In this document: positions 1 through 8,996 of the stretch, one piece after another
Layout: every line of letters starts with the position of its first letter
How positions within the stretch are numbered: the first letter of the stretch is position 1
NCBI GenBank assembly: GCA_910584155.1
Contig: CAJTYG010000009.1
Span: 53,461 to 117,460, forward strand
DNA length: 64,000 bases
Source: an uncultured Christensenella sp.
GTDB lineage: Bacteria > Bacillota > Clostridia > Christensenellales > CAG-917
Direction of reading: 5' to 3'
Notes under the pieces: model-generated
Seen by the model: the letters and a program-made list of their open reading frames with translations, nothing else
Databases searched by the model: none
What the model was told of the DNA's origin: nothing
Made by a program: the position numbers and the translations under genes

Positions 1-1101
1 TTAGCGTGTAAGAAAGATTTAGATAAATTTAAGGGCTGTCTTGTCGGCGGAGCAATAGGGGATGCGCTGGGTTATCCCATTGAATTTTATAGCTTAGATG
101 AAATTTATTTTAAGTATGGCAAAGACGGTTTAACGCAATATAAGCTGCAAAACGGCAAGGCGTTGATTTCCGACGACACGCAAATGACGCTGTTTACGGC
201 AAACGGACTATTATATTGCAAAGCTAACGAAGTTATCAGCGGAAAGAAGGGTAGCTATTCTGCTGCTATTTGGGGCGCATACAAGGATTGGTTGAAAACA
301 CAATACGGTATGAAAACCGTTGCCGAGTCCAAATGTTCTTGGCTTTTAAATGTGCCCGAGTTGCACGACCGCCGTGCCCCCGGCAATACTTGTATTTCCG
401 CACTAATGGGGAATGTGAGCGGCACAATAGAAATGCCGATAAATGGCAGTAAGGGCTGCGGAGGTGTAATGCGTGTTGCGCCGATAGGACTTTACTTTTC
501 GGGTAAAGATATCGAAGCGGATAAAATCGATATGATAGGTGCGGAAGCTGCAGCTCTTACCCATGGGCATGAGCTGGGCTATATCCCTGCGGCGGCGTTA
601 ACTCATATTATTTATAGCGTTGTTTCCGAAGAGGTTACAGATTTGGAATATGCCGTTAAAGGCAGTTTAACGGCAGTAAAAAAGCTGTTTACAAATGCGG
701 TTTATTTAAGAAAATTTGTAGAACTCATTGAACTCGCAATAAAACTTGCAAATTCAGATATATCAGATACTCAAGCAATTAGCAAGCTCGGTGAAGGCTG
801 GGTTGCTGAAGAAACTTTGGCAATAGCCGTATATTGTGCAATAAAATATCAAAATGATTTTGAAAAGGCTATAATTGCGGCGGTAAACCATAGCGGGGAT
901 AGCGATTCGACGGGCGCCGTTACGGGCAACATTTTGGGCGCATTTTTAGGACTCGAAAAAATCCCGAAAGAGTTTTTAGTTGATCTCGAAATGGAACAGC
1001 TTATAGAAGAAATTGCCGAAGACTTATACACGGGCTATGCCGACAACGACAAATGGAAAAGTAAATATATAGATTGCAGTTTTATATTCAATTCACATTA
1101 A
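1..1101 (+). CDS. ADP-ribosylglycohydrolase (DraG/ARH-like), 5' end outside window
   Basis: The frame is open from base 1, so the true start lies upstream; 366 codons are visible. It should hydrolyse ADP-ribose from modified proteins or other ADP-ribosylated substrates in the cytoplasm. The family's metal-binding motifs are visible: GDALGYPIEF near residue 20, SDDTQM at 57-62 and GDSDSTGA near 298-305. These supply the Asp/Thr/Ser ligands of the binuclear Mg site in DraG-type enzymes. The body is all-alpha in character, as expected. The first in-frame ATG inside the window would remove the first metal motif, so it is not the start. The substrate cannot be told. Further NAD/ADP-ribose genes (NADAR fusion, sirtuin) lie within 12 kb but not in the same operon. 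Confidence 0.9.
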   Translation, partial: LACKKDLDKFKGCLVGGAIGDALGYPIEFYSLDEIYFKYGKDGLTQYKLQNGKALISDDTQMTLFTANGLLYCKANEVISGKKGSYSAAIWGAYKDWLKTQYGMKTVAESKCSWLLNVPELHDRRAPGNTCISALMGNVSGTIEMPINGSKGCGGVMRVAPIGLYFSGKDIEADKIDMIGAEAAALTHGHELGYIPAAALTHIIYSVVSEEVTDLEYAVKGSLTAVKKLFTNAVYLRKFVELIELAIKLANSDISDTQAISKLGEGWVAEETLAIAVYCAIKYQNDFEKAIIAAVNHSGDSDSTGAVTGNILGAFLGLEKIPKEFLVDLEMEQLIEEIAEDLYTGYADNDKWKSKYIDCSFIFNSH

Positions 1102-1215
1102 AATTAAACAAGTAATTTGAAAGTGGAAAGATTACATTTCTAAGCAAGAGGAAATTTTGGATGAAATGAGAATATGGTAAAATAACGTAAGATAATTATT
1201 TAGGAGGAAAAATTT

Positions 1216-2223
1216 ATGAAAATTCATTATTTTCAAAGGTATCAACAACACGAAAATGTAGCTACGGCAAATGCTATGTTACTATTGTCAAGACTTTATA
1301 ACTATTCGGCAGACAAGTTTTATCAGTTGTTAAAAGTAAACTTTTTTTCAAGCTCGATTGAGCCTGAAATCGGTTTTAATCTGCAAGTTAAAAGTAAAAA
1401 CGGAAATAGCGTACCTGATGCAGTTATTTCACAGGAAAGCTTCAGTATTATTGTAGAAACAAAGATAGGTGATTGGTATTATGAAGATCAATTGATGCGG
1501 CATTTGAAATCATTTGGCGATACTAATAATAAAATTTTGTTGACATTATCTACAGAACTTATGAATGAGCAAAAAAAGAAATGTTTTGAAGAAAGGCTGC
1601 GTAGCTTTAACTCACAAAATGTATCAAAAATACAACATATAAATATGACGTTTGAGGGCTTAGCTAAAGCGATACAAGATTTGCTTGATGATAGAGATTA
1701 TGAAATGCAAGATATCTTAGATGATTATATCGAGTGTTGCATAGAAGATAAATTGATTGCAAACTATGATAGTTGGAAGATTTTAAGAGTGCAACTCGCT
1801 AATGCTACTTTTGATTTTAACATTAGAGAAGACTTATATTTTGACAACATAGACCGTAAATTCAGAAAACATAAGTATTTAGGTCTATATAAAGAAAAGA
1901 GCGTTAAGGCTATTGGTGAAGTCACAACTATAGTTACGGCTGTAAAAGATGAAAATGGCGATATAGTATTCGATTGCGAGATGGGTGAATTCACCGATGA
2001 AAAGAAAAATAAGATTTTAAGCGCTATGAGTGAATGGAATTTGTCACATGAAAGATATTTCTTTGTTGATAAGTTTTATTCTACAGATTTCAAAAAGACA
2101 TCTTTGCGTGCTCCTATGGGAAGTCGTGTTTTTGATTTATCGTATGTTTTAGGCTTAAATAAGCAAGAGCCGCTTTCTGTAATCGAAATAGCAGATAAAT
2201 TAAAAACAAAAACGTGGGAGTAG
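1216..2223 (+). CDS. PD-(D/E)XK nuclease superfamily protein
   Basis: A 335-residue soluble protein with a strong ribosome binding site (taggagg, 8 nt before ATG). Residues 67-92 carry the PD-(D/E)XK signature: PD at 67-68, E81-T-K83 after a hydrophobic strand, and a downstream Gln at 92 in DQLMRH. Asp68, Glu81 and Lys83 would form the metal-dependent nuclease centre. The rest has no signature I recognise. The arrangement resembles stand-alone restriction or defence-type nucleases annotated only as PD-(D/E)XK family proteins. It is transcribed alone, since about 110 bp without coding potential separate it from both neighbours. The fold call is well supported, but biological role and substrate are unknown. 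Confidence 0.7.
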   Translation: MKIHYFQRYQQHENVATANAMLLLSRLYNYSADKFYQLLKVNFFSSSIEPEIGFNLQVKSKNGNSVPDAVISQESFSIIVETKIGDWYYEDQLMRHLKSFGDTNNKILLTLSTELMNEQKKKCFEERLRSFNSQNVSKIQHINMTFEGLAKAIQDLLDDRDYEMQDILDDYIECCIEDKLIANYDSWKILRVQLANATFDFNIREDLYFDNIDRKFRKHKYLGLYKEKSVKAIGEVTTIVTAVKDENGDIVFDCEMGEFTDEKKNKILSAMSEWNLSHERYFFVDKFYSTDFKKTSLRAPMGSRVFDLSYVLGLNKQEPLSVIEIADKLKTKTWE

Positions 2224-2358
2224 AAAGAGCATATAAAAAATTGTTTGAGTAAAGCATGAGTCATAAGATATGAAACAGCAGAAGAAAAGCTTGCCGTTTT
2301 AAATGAGAAGTAATACAATAATTTGTGTAAAACTATGACAAGTGATAATGTAGGTAAG

Positions 2359-2616
2359 ATGTTGTATAGATATATAAAAGTTGTGTATGACCGAGATTCG
2401 GCATTTGCGTATTCATATCTGGATAGTGTTGGAAATATAAATATTGGCGATTATGTGTGGGTGCCCGTCGGCAGGTATAACGAGAAAAGGCTGGCGTATG
2501 TTGTGAGTGTCGGCGAATATACTATAGACAAGGTGCCTTTTCCTTTGGACAGGACTAAAAAGGTGCTGCGGGTGGCGACCGAAGATGAGGTCGCAAAGGC
2601 GGAGGGCGATTGGTGA
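2359..2616 (+). CDS. Small beta-rich protein resembling PriA-type DNA-binding domain
   Basis: A short protein (85 residues from this start). The pattern is a hydrophobic strand, a YxYL-like stretch, IGDYVWVPVG, and then VPFPLDRTKKVLR. It resembles small clostridial proteins often annotated as related to the N-terminal 3'-DNA-end-binding domain of primosomal helicase PriA, without any helicase part. The start is uncertain. ATG 2359 gives the usual family N-terminus (MLYRYIKVVYD) but has only a weak, close AGG upstream. ATG 2335 and TTG 2323 are in the same frame. Its stop lies 1 nt before the start of the esterase at 2618, so the two are probably co-translated. Function unknown. Confidence 0.55.
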   Translation: MLYRYIKVVYDRDSAFAYSYLDSVGNINIGDYVWVPVGRYNEKRLAYVVSVGEYTIDKVPFPLDRTKKVLRVATEDEVAKAEGDW

Positions 2617-2617
2617 T

Positions 2618-3526
2618 ATGAAAGTAAGCCGTTTGGTAAATTGGTTTTGGAACAGCTTTGTAAAAAACAATGACGCTAAAAATTTGGCAAGGCAAACCCC
2701 GCCCGATTTTGACGACGCTGTTTTGAACGTGAGCTATTTGGATGACGGACATAAATTGCACACCTTAAACGTATACCGTCCGAAGGGCGCAGTCGGTAAA
2801 ATTCCCGTCATTTTCGACGTGCACGGCGGCGGTTGGTATTACGGCGATAAGGAGCTTAATGCGAACTATTGCAAAGCACTTGTGCAGTACGGCTTTGCGG
2901 TGGTTGATATAAGCTACCGTTTGGCACCCGAGGCAAACATATTTGAGCAAATAAGCGACGTGTGCGCCGCTATTGAGTATTCGGGGCAGATGGCAGATGA
3001 GTTTGGCATAGATATGCAAAACGCTTTTATGGCAGGAGACAGTGCGGGCGGTCATATCGTCGCCTTGATAGCCAACATCGCAAGCGATATCGTTTTGCAA
3101 AACAAGTTTGGAGTTGTGCCGAAGATAGCGCCAAAAGCCGTAGGGTTGATTTGTCCTGCGCTCGAGCCTCTTGAGATAGTGCCTTTGCCAAAGTCGAGTA
3201 TGAAGTTTTATTATGATCCTATTTTCGGCGAAAACTTTTTGAAAAACGGCATTGCCGATTTGGTTTCTTTCAAAAGCATTTTGACGGCGGATATGTGTCC
3301 GTGCTTCCTCATTTCGGCATGCGGAGATTTTATCCGTCGGCAAACGCTAAACGGATATAAGCTGTTAAACGAGAGGGGCATTGAAGCCAAGCTATTCTAC
3401 TTTGAGAAAAACGTCTGCAAGCAGCATAAGCTCATTCACGTATTCAACGTGCTTAACTGGGATTGGGAGGAATCTCAGATGGCAAACCGTGCAATGTGCG
3501 AGTTTTTTAAAAGTAAAGTAATCTAA
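2618..3526 (+). CDS. Alpha/beta hydrolase, hormone-sensitive-lipase family (GDXG) esterase
   Basis: A 302-residue cytoplasmic carboxylester hydrolase. The oxyanion-hole motif HGGGW is at residues 69-73, the nucleophile elbow GDSAGG at 137-142 (Ser139), the acid Asp near 234 in ACGD, and a candidate catalytic His near 271 in LIHVF. This order (HGGG before GDSAG) is that of the HSL/GDXG family rather than of typical lipases. ATG 2618 is preferred over an in-frame ATG at 2585, because ggaggg lies just upstream and the longer form would overlap the previous gene. Natural substrate unknown. The gene is followed by a Rho-independent terminator at about 3570-3605. Confidence 0.85.
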   Translation: MKVSRLVNWFWNSFVKNNDAKNLARQTPPDFDDAVLNVSYLDDGHKLHTLNVYRPKGAVGKIPVIFDVHGGGWYYGDKELNANYCKALVQYGFAVVDISYRLAPEANIFEQISDVCAAIEYSGQMADEFGIDMQNAFMAGDSAGGHIVALIANIASDIVLQNKFGVVPKIAPKAVGLICPALEPLEIVPLPKSSMKFYYDPIFGENFLKNGIADLVSFKSILTADMCPCFLISACGDFIRRQTLNGYKLLNERGIEAKLFYFEKNVCKQHKLIHVFNVLNWDWEESQMANRAMCEFFKSKVI

Positions 3527-3566
3527 ATTTAAGAAAAGTAGGTTTAAGTATATAAAATCAGTATTT

Positions 3567-3605
3567 AAAAAGCCGTTTGTGAAAAAATTGCAGACGGTTT
3601 TTCTT
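3567..3605 (+). terminator. Rho-independent terminator after the esterase
   Basis: The arms aaaaagccgt (3567-3576) and acggttttt (3594-3602) pair with one G.U wobble and are followed by further T residues. The hairpin starts about 40 nt after the esterase stop codon. Confidence 0.75.
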
Positions 3606-3726
3606 TATGCCGTTTACAATTTGTTTACAAATAAATTACTTTTTTAAAATATTACATTATCACTTTTTTAATTTGCGTTTTGTAAACTTTGCAGAAAGAA
3701 TTTGAATACAAAGGAATAGGTGGAGT

Positions 3727-4575
3727 ATGCAAAAAATCAGATCGTATTTTTCTTATGTGGCGCAGCGCACAAAGTCAAGCAAACCGTTTTTTGCGTTGAT
3801 ACTGCTGTATACGACGTTTTGCTTTGCGTCGTTTGTTTATTTTGCCGTCATAAATAAGGTGAGAGACAGCGTTATGTCATTGCTGTTTATTTTGTTTGTC
3901 CCGCTTATATATCTTTTGGAAAAATCTATGAAGATCAAATTTGTGACCGCATTTCTTACAGGCGTTTTGTTTATCGCTGCGGGCAGCATTATGGGTGCTT
4001 GCTATGACCTATATACGCTCGTGCCGTTTTTCGATACCATTTTACATACCTTGTCGGGCTTCGTCTTTGCGTGCCTCGGCTTTGGACTTATGCAGCTTAT
4101 GATAGGAAAGGCGGAAAATAAAAAATCATTTTTAGCCTGTCTGTTTTTCGGCTTTGCATTCAGCCTTGCAATAGGGCTCATCTGGGAATTGTTTGAGTAT
4201 TTCGGCACTGCGGCGCTCGGTTTGGATATGCAGGAGGATACGCTTGTGCAGGGCTTCCATTCATACTTTCTTTCGGGCACGCACAGCGAGACGTTTAATG
4301 TGGACGGCATAGTGCAGACTGTGATTTACTTCGGCAACGGGAAAACCGTTACGCTTGACGGATATCTTGATTTGGGATTGATAGATACCATCGAGGATAT
4401 GGCGGTGTGCTTTTTCGGCGGCGTTGCCTATATGATTTTGATAGCGATAGATTGGTGTAAAAAAAGGGCGCTGTATAAGCTGTTTATCCCTCAGCCTATC
4501 AAAACCGACGTCGTGCCGCCCGAGTGTACCGAAGTTCCCGCTACGGAATTGTGCGAGGCGACGGACAATAACTAA
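3727..4575 (+). CDS. Polytopic membrane protein, YjdF/DUF2238-like
   Basis: A 282-residue integral membrane protein with about six hydrophobic segments (roughly residues 20-42, 46-63, 70-90, 98-125, 136-158 and 220-240) and a short hydrophilic C-terminal tail. The FFDTILHTLSGF stretch near residue 100 resembles the conserved acidic/His motif of DUF2238 (YjdF-like) membrane proteins, as does the later WELFEYFG. The ATG is preceded by a ggtgga ribosome binding site. The about 120 nt upstream of the site are A+T-rich. No function is established for this family that could be transferred. The gene stands alone, and the next gene has its own promoter. Confidence 0.6.
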   Translation: MQKIRSYFSYVAQRTKSSKPFFALILLYTTFCFASFVYFAVINKVRDSVMSLLFILFVPLIYLLEKSMKIKFVTAFLTGVLFIAAGSIMGACYDLYTLVPFFDTILHTLSGFVFACLGFGLMQLMIGKAENKKSFLACLFFGFAFSLAIGLIWELFEYFGTAALGLDMQEDTLVQGFHSYFLSGTHSETFNVDGIVQTVIYFGNGKTVTLDGYLDLGLIDTIEDMAVCFFGGVAYMILIAIDWCKKRALYKLFIPQPIKTDVVPPECTEVPATELCEATDNN

Positions 4576-4584
4576 GTCATTTGT

Positions 4585-4612
4585 TTGACAATTATTTTAA
4601 CAGTGTTATTAT
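4585..4612 (+). promoter_or_regulatory. Promoter of the lipase-NADAR gene, predicted leaderless
   Basis: TTGACA (4585-4590), a 16-nt spacer and TATTAT (4607-4612). The ATG at 4621 begins 8 nt after the -10 box, where the transcript should start. No Shine-Dalgarno sequence fits between them. Confidence 0.7.
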
Positions 4613-4620
4613 TATAGGCA

Positions 4621-5694
4621 ATGGATATCTACTTTGTAAAAGCAGCGATCAAAAGCGTCATATTCAAGCTGCAAAACCTGCGGGCGCAAAGGCATGCCGT
4701 CATATTTGTTGGCGACAGTCTTACCGCACGCTGCGATTTAAATAAGTTTTATCCTAAATACGGCACATTGAACAGGGGAATATCCGGCGACGCTTTGGCA
4801 AATCTCGCACGCAGAATGGATTTAAGCGTTTACGACCTGTGTCCGAGAGCTATCGTATTTTTGATGGGAATAAACGATATCGCCTTTAACGGACTCAGCG
4901 ATGACGACTTGCTCGCCCTATACGATAAGACCTTTGCCGAGTGGCGCAAGAGATATGCTACAATTCCGATTATCGTGCAGTCACTGTATCCCGCTGCCGA
5001 CGACGAAAGAGCGGAATATAGTTTGCCAAAAGGTATCAACGACAGGATAGTCAAGATAAATGCAAAACTGAAAATGCTTTGCCAAAAATATTGGCTCGAG
5101 TTTGCGAATATACATTCCTTATTGCTTAAAGACGGACGGCTCAACAGAGAGCTTTCCTGCGACTGTCTGCACTTAAACGAAAAGGGATATAGAATTGTTT
5201 CGGGCGAAATAGGCAGACTGCTCGATGAGTATTTGTCAGACTCCATAGACATTTACAGCAAAGGGGAATATCCGTCCGATGCACTGTCAAATTTTTATGC
5301 GCACAGCTTTGTGATGGACGGCAGAAACTATGCAAGTATGGAAGGATTTTTGCAGTCTTTAAAAGTCAAAAATGTGGCTAAAGCAAGTAAGATTTGCGCA
5401 TTGTGCGGCGCTAAAGCAAAAGCGGCAGGGAAAAGACATTCGCTTTGGAAGCTTACGAAAACCTTGTATTACAACGGAACGTCTATCAAGCGAGACAGCG
5501 CAGAATTTGACCGTCTGATTACAAAAGCCTACGACGCACTGTTTGAAAACGAGAAGTTTAAAGCTGCGCTGAAAGGCAGCGAAAATAAATTGCTCGAGCA
5601 CTCCGTAGGCAAGGACGATAAGCATAAAACAGTGCTTACGAGAAATGAGTTTTTGGCTCAATTATACCGTTTAAGAAACAAATTAGAAAGTTAA
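4621..5694 (+). CDS. SGNH/GDSL hydrolase fused to a NADAR domain
   Basis: A 357-residue two-domain protein. Residues 25-205 are an SGNH hydrolase: GDSLTA at 31-36 (nucleophile Ser33), the Gly of RGISGD near 57, GIND at 83-86 and D181-x-x-H184. It should be an esterase or acyl hydrolase. Residues 209-350 match the NADAR domain: SNFY at 223-226, the SMEGFLQSLK core at 239-248 with the likely catalytic Glu241, and a C-terminal EHSVGKDD block. NADAR proteins are N-glycosidases linked to ADP-ribosyl or riboflavin-pathway substrates, and some remove ADP-ribose from guanine in DNA. The two domains are in one uninterrupted frame. ATG 4621 follows a promoter so closely that a leaderless mRNA is predicted. 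A joint function of the two domains is not known to me. Confidence 0.85.
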   Translation: MDIYFVKAAIKSVIFKLQNLRAQRHAVIFVGDSLTARCDLNKFYPKYGTLNRGISGDALANLARRMDLSVYDLCPRAIVFLMGINDIAFNGLSDDDLLALYDKTFAEWRKRYATIPIIVQSLYPAADDERAEYSLPKGINDRIVKINAKLKMLCQKYWLEFANIHSLLLKDGRLNRELSCDCLHLNEKGYRIVSGEIGRLLDEYLSDSIDIYSKGEYPSDALSNFYAHSFVMDGRNYASMEGFLQSLKVKNVAKASKICALCGAKAKAAGKRHSLWKLTKTLYYNGTSIKRDSAEFDRLITKAYDALFENEKFKAALKGSENKLLEHSVGKDDKHKTVLTRNEFLAQLYRLRNKLES

Positions 5695-5714
5695 AGTATC
5701 TATTTGGAGTTATT

Positions 5715-6158
5715 ATGCTATATTCCCCCGAAATCAACAAAGCCTTGAAGCTTGTGTTTGAAGCGCACGCAGGGCAGTTTGACAAAAGCGGATTGCCGTA
5801 TGTGTTGCACCCGATCGTCGTTGCAAGTCAGATGACGGATATCACAAGTACGGCGGTAGCACTGTTGCACGACGTGATAGAGGATACTAAATATACCGCC
5901 GATGATCTGCTTGCGCTCGGTTTCTCAAAAGAAGTCGTAGAGGCAGTTGTGTTGCTCACTCACAGCTCGGACGAGCCTTATATGGACTATATAAACAGAA
6001 TAAAGCAGAATCCCGTTGCCCGTGCCGTGAAACTCGCTGACCTCAAGCACAACTGCGATACTTCTCGTTTTGACGGCGAAGTTCCGCCCTCCGTCCTCAA
6101 TAAAATCAAAAATTGCTACGAGCCTGCCCGCAAGCTGCTTGAAGAATATTCGGCTTGA
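5715..6158 (+). CDS. HD-domain (p)ppGpp hydrolase-like protein (small alarmone hydrolase)
   Basis: A 147-residue protein matching only the hydrolase half of RelA/SpoT. It has His32 in LHPI, the HD pair at 52-53 followed by ED at 56-57, and Asp109 in KLADLKHN. These are the Mn ligands and the ED motif of SpoT/MESH1-type enzymes. The synthetase, TGS and ACT domains of long RSH proteins are absent, so it is a small alarmone hydrolase or a related nucleotide pyrophosphohydrolase. It begins 20 nt after the lipase-NADAR stop with a ggag ribosome binding site, so the two are probably co-transcribed. The true substrate could be ppGpp or another phosphorylated nucleotide. Confidence 0.85.
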   Translation: MLYSPEINKALKLVFEAHAGQFDKSGLPYVLHPIVVASQMTDITSTAVALLHDVIEDTKYTADDLLALGFSKEVVEAVVLLTHSSDEPYMDYINRIKQNPVARAVKLADLKHNCDTSRFDGEVPPSVLNKIKNCYEPARKLLEEYSA

Positions 6159-6183
6159 TAATTTGTTTGTTTAATGTTATACT
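6155..6183 (+). promoter_or_regulatory. Promoter upstream of glf
   Basis: TTGATA (6155-6160, overlapping the previous stop codon), a 17-nt spacer and TATACT (6178-6183). A second TATAAT lies at 6204-6209, 8 nt before the glf ATG, but it lacks a convincing -35 box. No ribosome binding site is visible before the ATG. Confidence 0.5.
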
Positions 6184-6217
6184 TTCAATAAATAAATAGA
6201 AACTATAATTACGGCAA

Positions 6218-7327
6218 ATGAAATACGATTATCTTATAGTTGGGGCGGGGCTTACGGGCGCCGTGTTTGCAAGAGAAATGACGGAGGCGGGCAAGACGTG
6301 TCTTGTCATTGACAGGCGCAGCCACATTGCGGGCAACATTTACACCGAGAGGCGAGAGGGAATAGACGTGCACAGATACGGTGCGCATATTTTCCATACT
6401 AACAGCGACGAGGTGTGGGCATATGTCAATCGGTTTGCGAAGTTTAACGGATTTATAAACAGTCCTATCGCAAATTATAAGGGCGAGCTTTACAATCTGC
6501 CGTTCAATATGAATACGTTTGAGCAGATGTGGGGCGTTAAGACTGCCGAAGAGGCGCAGTCTAAGATTGCCGAACAGATAGCCGACCTCGATATAGGCGA
6601 GCCGAAAAACCTTGAGGAACAGGCGCTTAAAATGGTGGGGCGTGACATATACGAAAAGCTGGTAAAGGGCTACACCGAGAAGCAGTGGGGGCGTGATTGC
6701 AAGGATCTGCCTGCGTTTATCATCAAGAGGCTTCCGCTGAGATTTGTGTATGACAACAACTATTTCAACGCAAAATATCAGGGAATTCCCGTCGAGGGCT
6801 ACACGCAGATGGTTGCAAATATGCTCGATGGCATTGAGGTGCGGCTTGACACCGACTATTTCGAGTTTATTAACAAAACCGACAATGTGTTCGGCAAGGT
6901 GCTGTTCACGGGCAAGATAGACGAGTTTTTCGGATACTGCTTCGGAAAGCTCGAATACAGGACTGTGCGGCTTGAAGAAAAGCTGCTTGACGTTGAAGAT
7001 TTTCAGGGCAATGCCGTCGTCAATTATACGGACAGGGATACGCCGTATACACGCATAATAGAGCACAAGCATTTTGCGTTTGCCAAAACGCCCAAAACTG
7101 TTGTAAGCTATGAGTATCCTGCCGAATGGACAGAGGGCGCAGAGGCTTATTATCCCATAAACGACGACAAAAACAGTGCGCTTTTTGCAAAGTACAGCGA
7201 AAAGGCGGGGCAAAACAAAAACGTCATTATGGGCGGACGGCTTGGCGAATATAAATACTATGATATGGACAAGGTGATCGAGCGTGCGCTCGAAATTGCC
7301 GAAGAGGAAAAACGTGCTGCTTTATAA
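6218..7327 (+). CDS. glf: UDP-galactopyranose mutase
   Basis: A 369-residue flavoenzyme that interconverts UDP-galactopyranose and UDP-galactofuranose, the donor for galactofuranose in cell-surface glycans. The N-terminal dinucleotide fold GAGLTGAVFA starts at residue 9 and ends in IDRR. It is followed by the family's RYGAHIFHT, FNMNTF, GYTEKQWGRD and RVDTDYF-like blocks, and by a C-terminal GRLGEYKYYDMD. Length and motif order are those of bacterial Glf. The downstream GlfT-like transferase overlaps its 3' end, so donor synthesis and transfer are coupled. No recognisable Shine-Dalgarno sequence precedes the ATG. Confidence 0.95.
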   Translation: MKYDYLIVGAGLTGAVFAREMTEAGKTCLVIDRRSHIAGNIYTERREGIDVHRYGAHIFHTNSDEVWAYVNRFAKFNGFINSPIANYKGELYNLPFNMNTFEQMWGVKTAEEAQSKIAEQIADLDIGEPKNLEEQALKMVGRDIYEKLVKGYTEKQWGRDCKDLPAFIIKRLPLRFVYDNNYFNAKYQGIPVEGYTQMVANMLDGIEVRLDTDYFEFINKTDNVFGKVLFTGKIDEFFGYCFGKLEYRTVRLEEKLLDVEDFQGNAVVNYTDRDTPYTRIIEHKHFAFAKTPKTVVSYEYPAEWTEGAEAYYPINDDKNSALFAKYSEKAGQNKNVIMGGRLGEYKYYDMDKVIERALEIAEEEKRAAL

Positions 7328-8996
7328 CATTACTTTTGCAGACGATAAAATTTGCGGTGAAGACGGACTGTACTGCCACGGCGGTGAGCGCCGTGACGGT
7401 TGCGTATTTTTAAAAAGTGGCGAAAAAGCGACATTTGACACCTATTTTAATAGCTTTTCACATATCAAATATAAAAAATACACTAAGGTCAAAAATGTGG
7501 TTTTAAAGCTCGAGATTGAGGGGCGGGGGACTGCTTTTATGTATCTATACAAGCTAAACGCAACGCCGCAAATGATAGCGAGTACACAGGCGGACGGACC
7601 ATGCGAGCTACAAATAGACTTATCTACCGTTGAGGACGACGGTTTTTTATACTTCGCTTTCGACGCCGCTGCGGATAGCGTGATAAGAGGCGGAGGCTGG
7701 TTTGCAGATGTCGAGATAAATCCCGTGAAAATCGGAGTTGTTATCTGCACCTACAGGCGGGAAGAATATCTTAGAAGAAATATCGCAAATCTTTCGGAAT
7801 ATATGCGGTCGCTGTCGGATAGCTTTTTTGACGTTTTTGTCATTGACAACGGCAGGACTGTCGAGGACGATTTCGGCGAAGGTATCTTTGTAATCCCAAA
7901 TGACAATACTGGCGGAAGCGGCGGATTTACAAGAGGCATAAAAGAGGTCTTAAAGGGCGACTATACGCATTTTTTGCTGATGGACGACGACATTGTATTC
8001 GATGTCAATACGCTACAGAGAATTTATGCTCTGCTTTGTGTTCTGAGCGATGATTATAAGGACGCTTCCGTCGGCGGCGCAATGCTGATTTTGGACAGAC
8101 CGTATTTGCAGGAAGAAATCGGCGCAATGTGGGACGGTATAGCTATAAAATCTGTAAATAAGCGTTTAGATGCACGGAAACCGCAAACTGTTTATTTAAA
8201 CGAGACGCTTGGCGAGCCTGATTATAACGCATGGTTTTTGATGTGTATGCCCGTGAGCGCACCCAAAAAATATGGCTATCCTTTACCGTTTTTTGTCAGA
8301 TGCGACGACGTAGAATACGGATTGCGGGCGGGCGGAAATATCATCACTATGTCGGGTATTTCTGTCTGGCACGAGGGCTTCGATGTAAAGTATTCGGCGG
8401 AAATGGAGTATTATTTCAAGAGAAATAAGCTTATCGCATCCGCAAGATATCCCAAAGGCAAGGGCGCTTTTGCAATTTTTAAAAAGCTGATGCTGTCTGT
8501 AGGGCAGCAGCTTATGCTGCAAAGATACTTTGCGGTCGACTTGATTTTTAAAGCTTATGACGACTTTTTTAAGGGCGCAGACTATTTTTTAAATCTCGAT
8601 ATGGAAAAAAATCATAAAGAGATAAGAGCTTGCGGACCTAAAATGCTTACAGCTGAACAGATAAAGGATAAATACGGCATTGAGGTGGATTTGGAAAGAA
8701 TAAACAGCCACAAAAAATGGCGTTTTAAAAACTTTATCACCTTAAACGGATATCTCATCCCCAAATGCTTTTATAAGAAAGGCGTAGGACAAGTGAATAT
8801 GGTGACGGCTAAGGGACAGGATCTTTATAAGTATAAACGTGTCTTGCATTACAACCCAAAGTTTGACTGCGGCTTTGTGACGGAAATAAAAAAATCAAAG
8901 CTTATAGGCAGTTGGTGCAAGCTTTTGAAATATCTGTTTAAAATGTTGTTTGGTTATAGCCGAGTTGCAAAGCAATATCGGCAAATCGAGGTTTGA
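7314..8996 (+). CDS. GT2 galactofuranosyltransferase-like glycosyltransferase (GlfT2-like)
   Basis: About 560 residues. The N-terminal 140 residues are beta-rich. A GT-A domain starts at VGVVICTYRR and contains NTGGSGG and the metal-binding DDD near residue 224, then WHE near 352 that may supply the catalytic base. The order matches GlfT2-type polymerising galactofuranosyltransferases, which have a beta-sandwich, a GT-A core and a C-terminal helical part. GTG 7314 is preferred because gaagagga lies just upstream; a GTG at 7284 is in the same frame. It overlaps glf by 14 nt. The protein probably uses UDP-galactofuranose made by Glf to extend a surface glycan. No export genes are adjacent. Confidence 0.85.
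   Translation: MLLYNITFADDKICGEDGLYCHGGERRDGCVFLKSGEKATFDTYFNSFSHIKYKKYTKVKNVVLKLEIEGRGTAFMYLYKLNATPQMIASTQADGPCELQIDLSTVEDDGFLYFAFDAAADSVIRGGGWFADVEINPVKIGVVICTYRREEYLRRNIANLSEYMRSLSDSFFDVFVIDNGRTVEDDFGEGIFVIPNDNTGGSGGFTRGIKEVLKGDYTHFLLMDDDIVFDVNTLQRIYALLCVLSDDYKDASVGGAMLILDRPYLQEEIGAMWDGIAIKSVNKRLDARKPQTVYLNETLGEPDYNAWFLMCMPVSAPKKYGYPLPFFVRCDDVEYGLRAGGNIITMSGISVWHEGFDVKYSAEMEYYFKRNKLIASARYPKGKGAFAIFKKLMLSVGQQLMLQRYFAVDLIFKAYDDFFKGADYFLNLDMEKNHKEIRACGPKMLTAEQIKDKYGIEVDLERINSHKKWRFKNFITLNGYLIPKCFYKKGVGQVNMVTAKGQDLYKYKRVLHYNPKFDCGFVTEIKKSKLIGSWCKLLKYLFKMLFGYSRVAKQYRQIEV

Noticed and set aside
6209..7213. Open frame opposite glf
   Set aside because: glf is certain on the plus strand; the reverse frame has no motif and no ribosome binding site.
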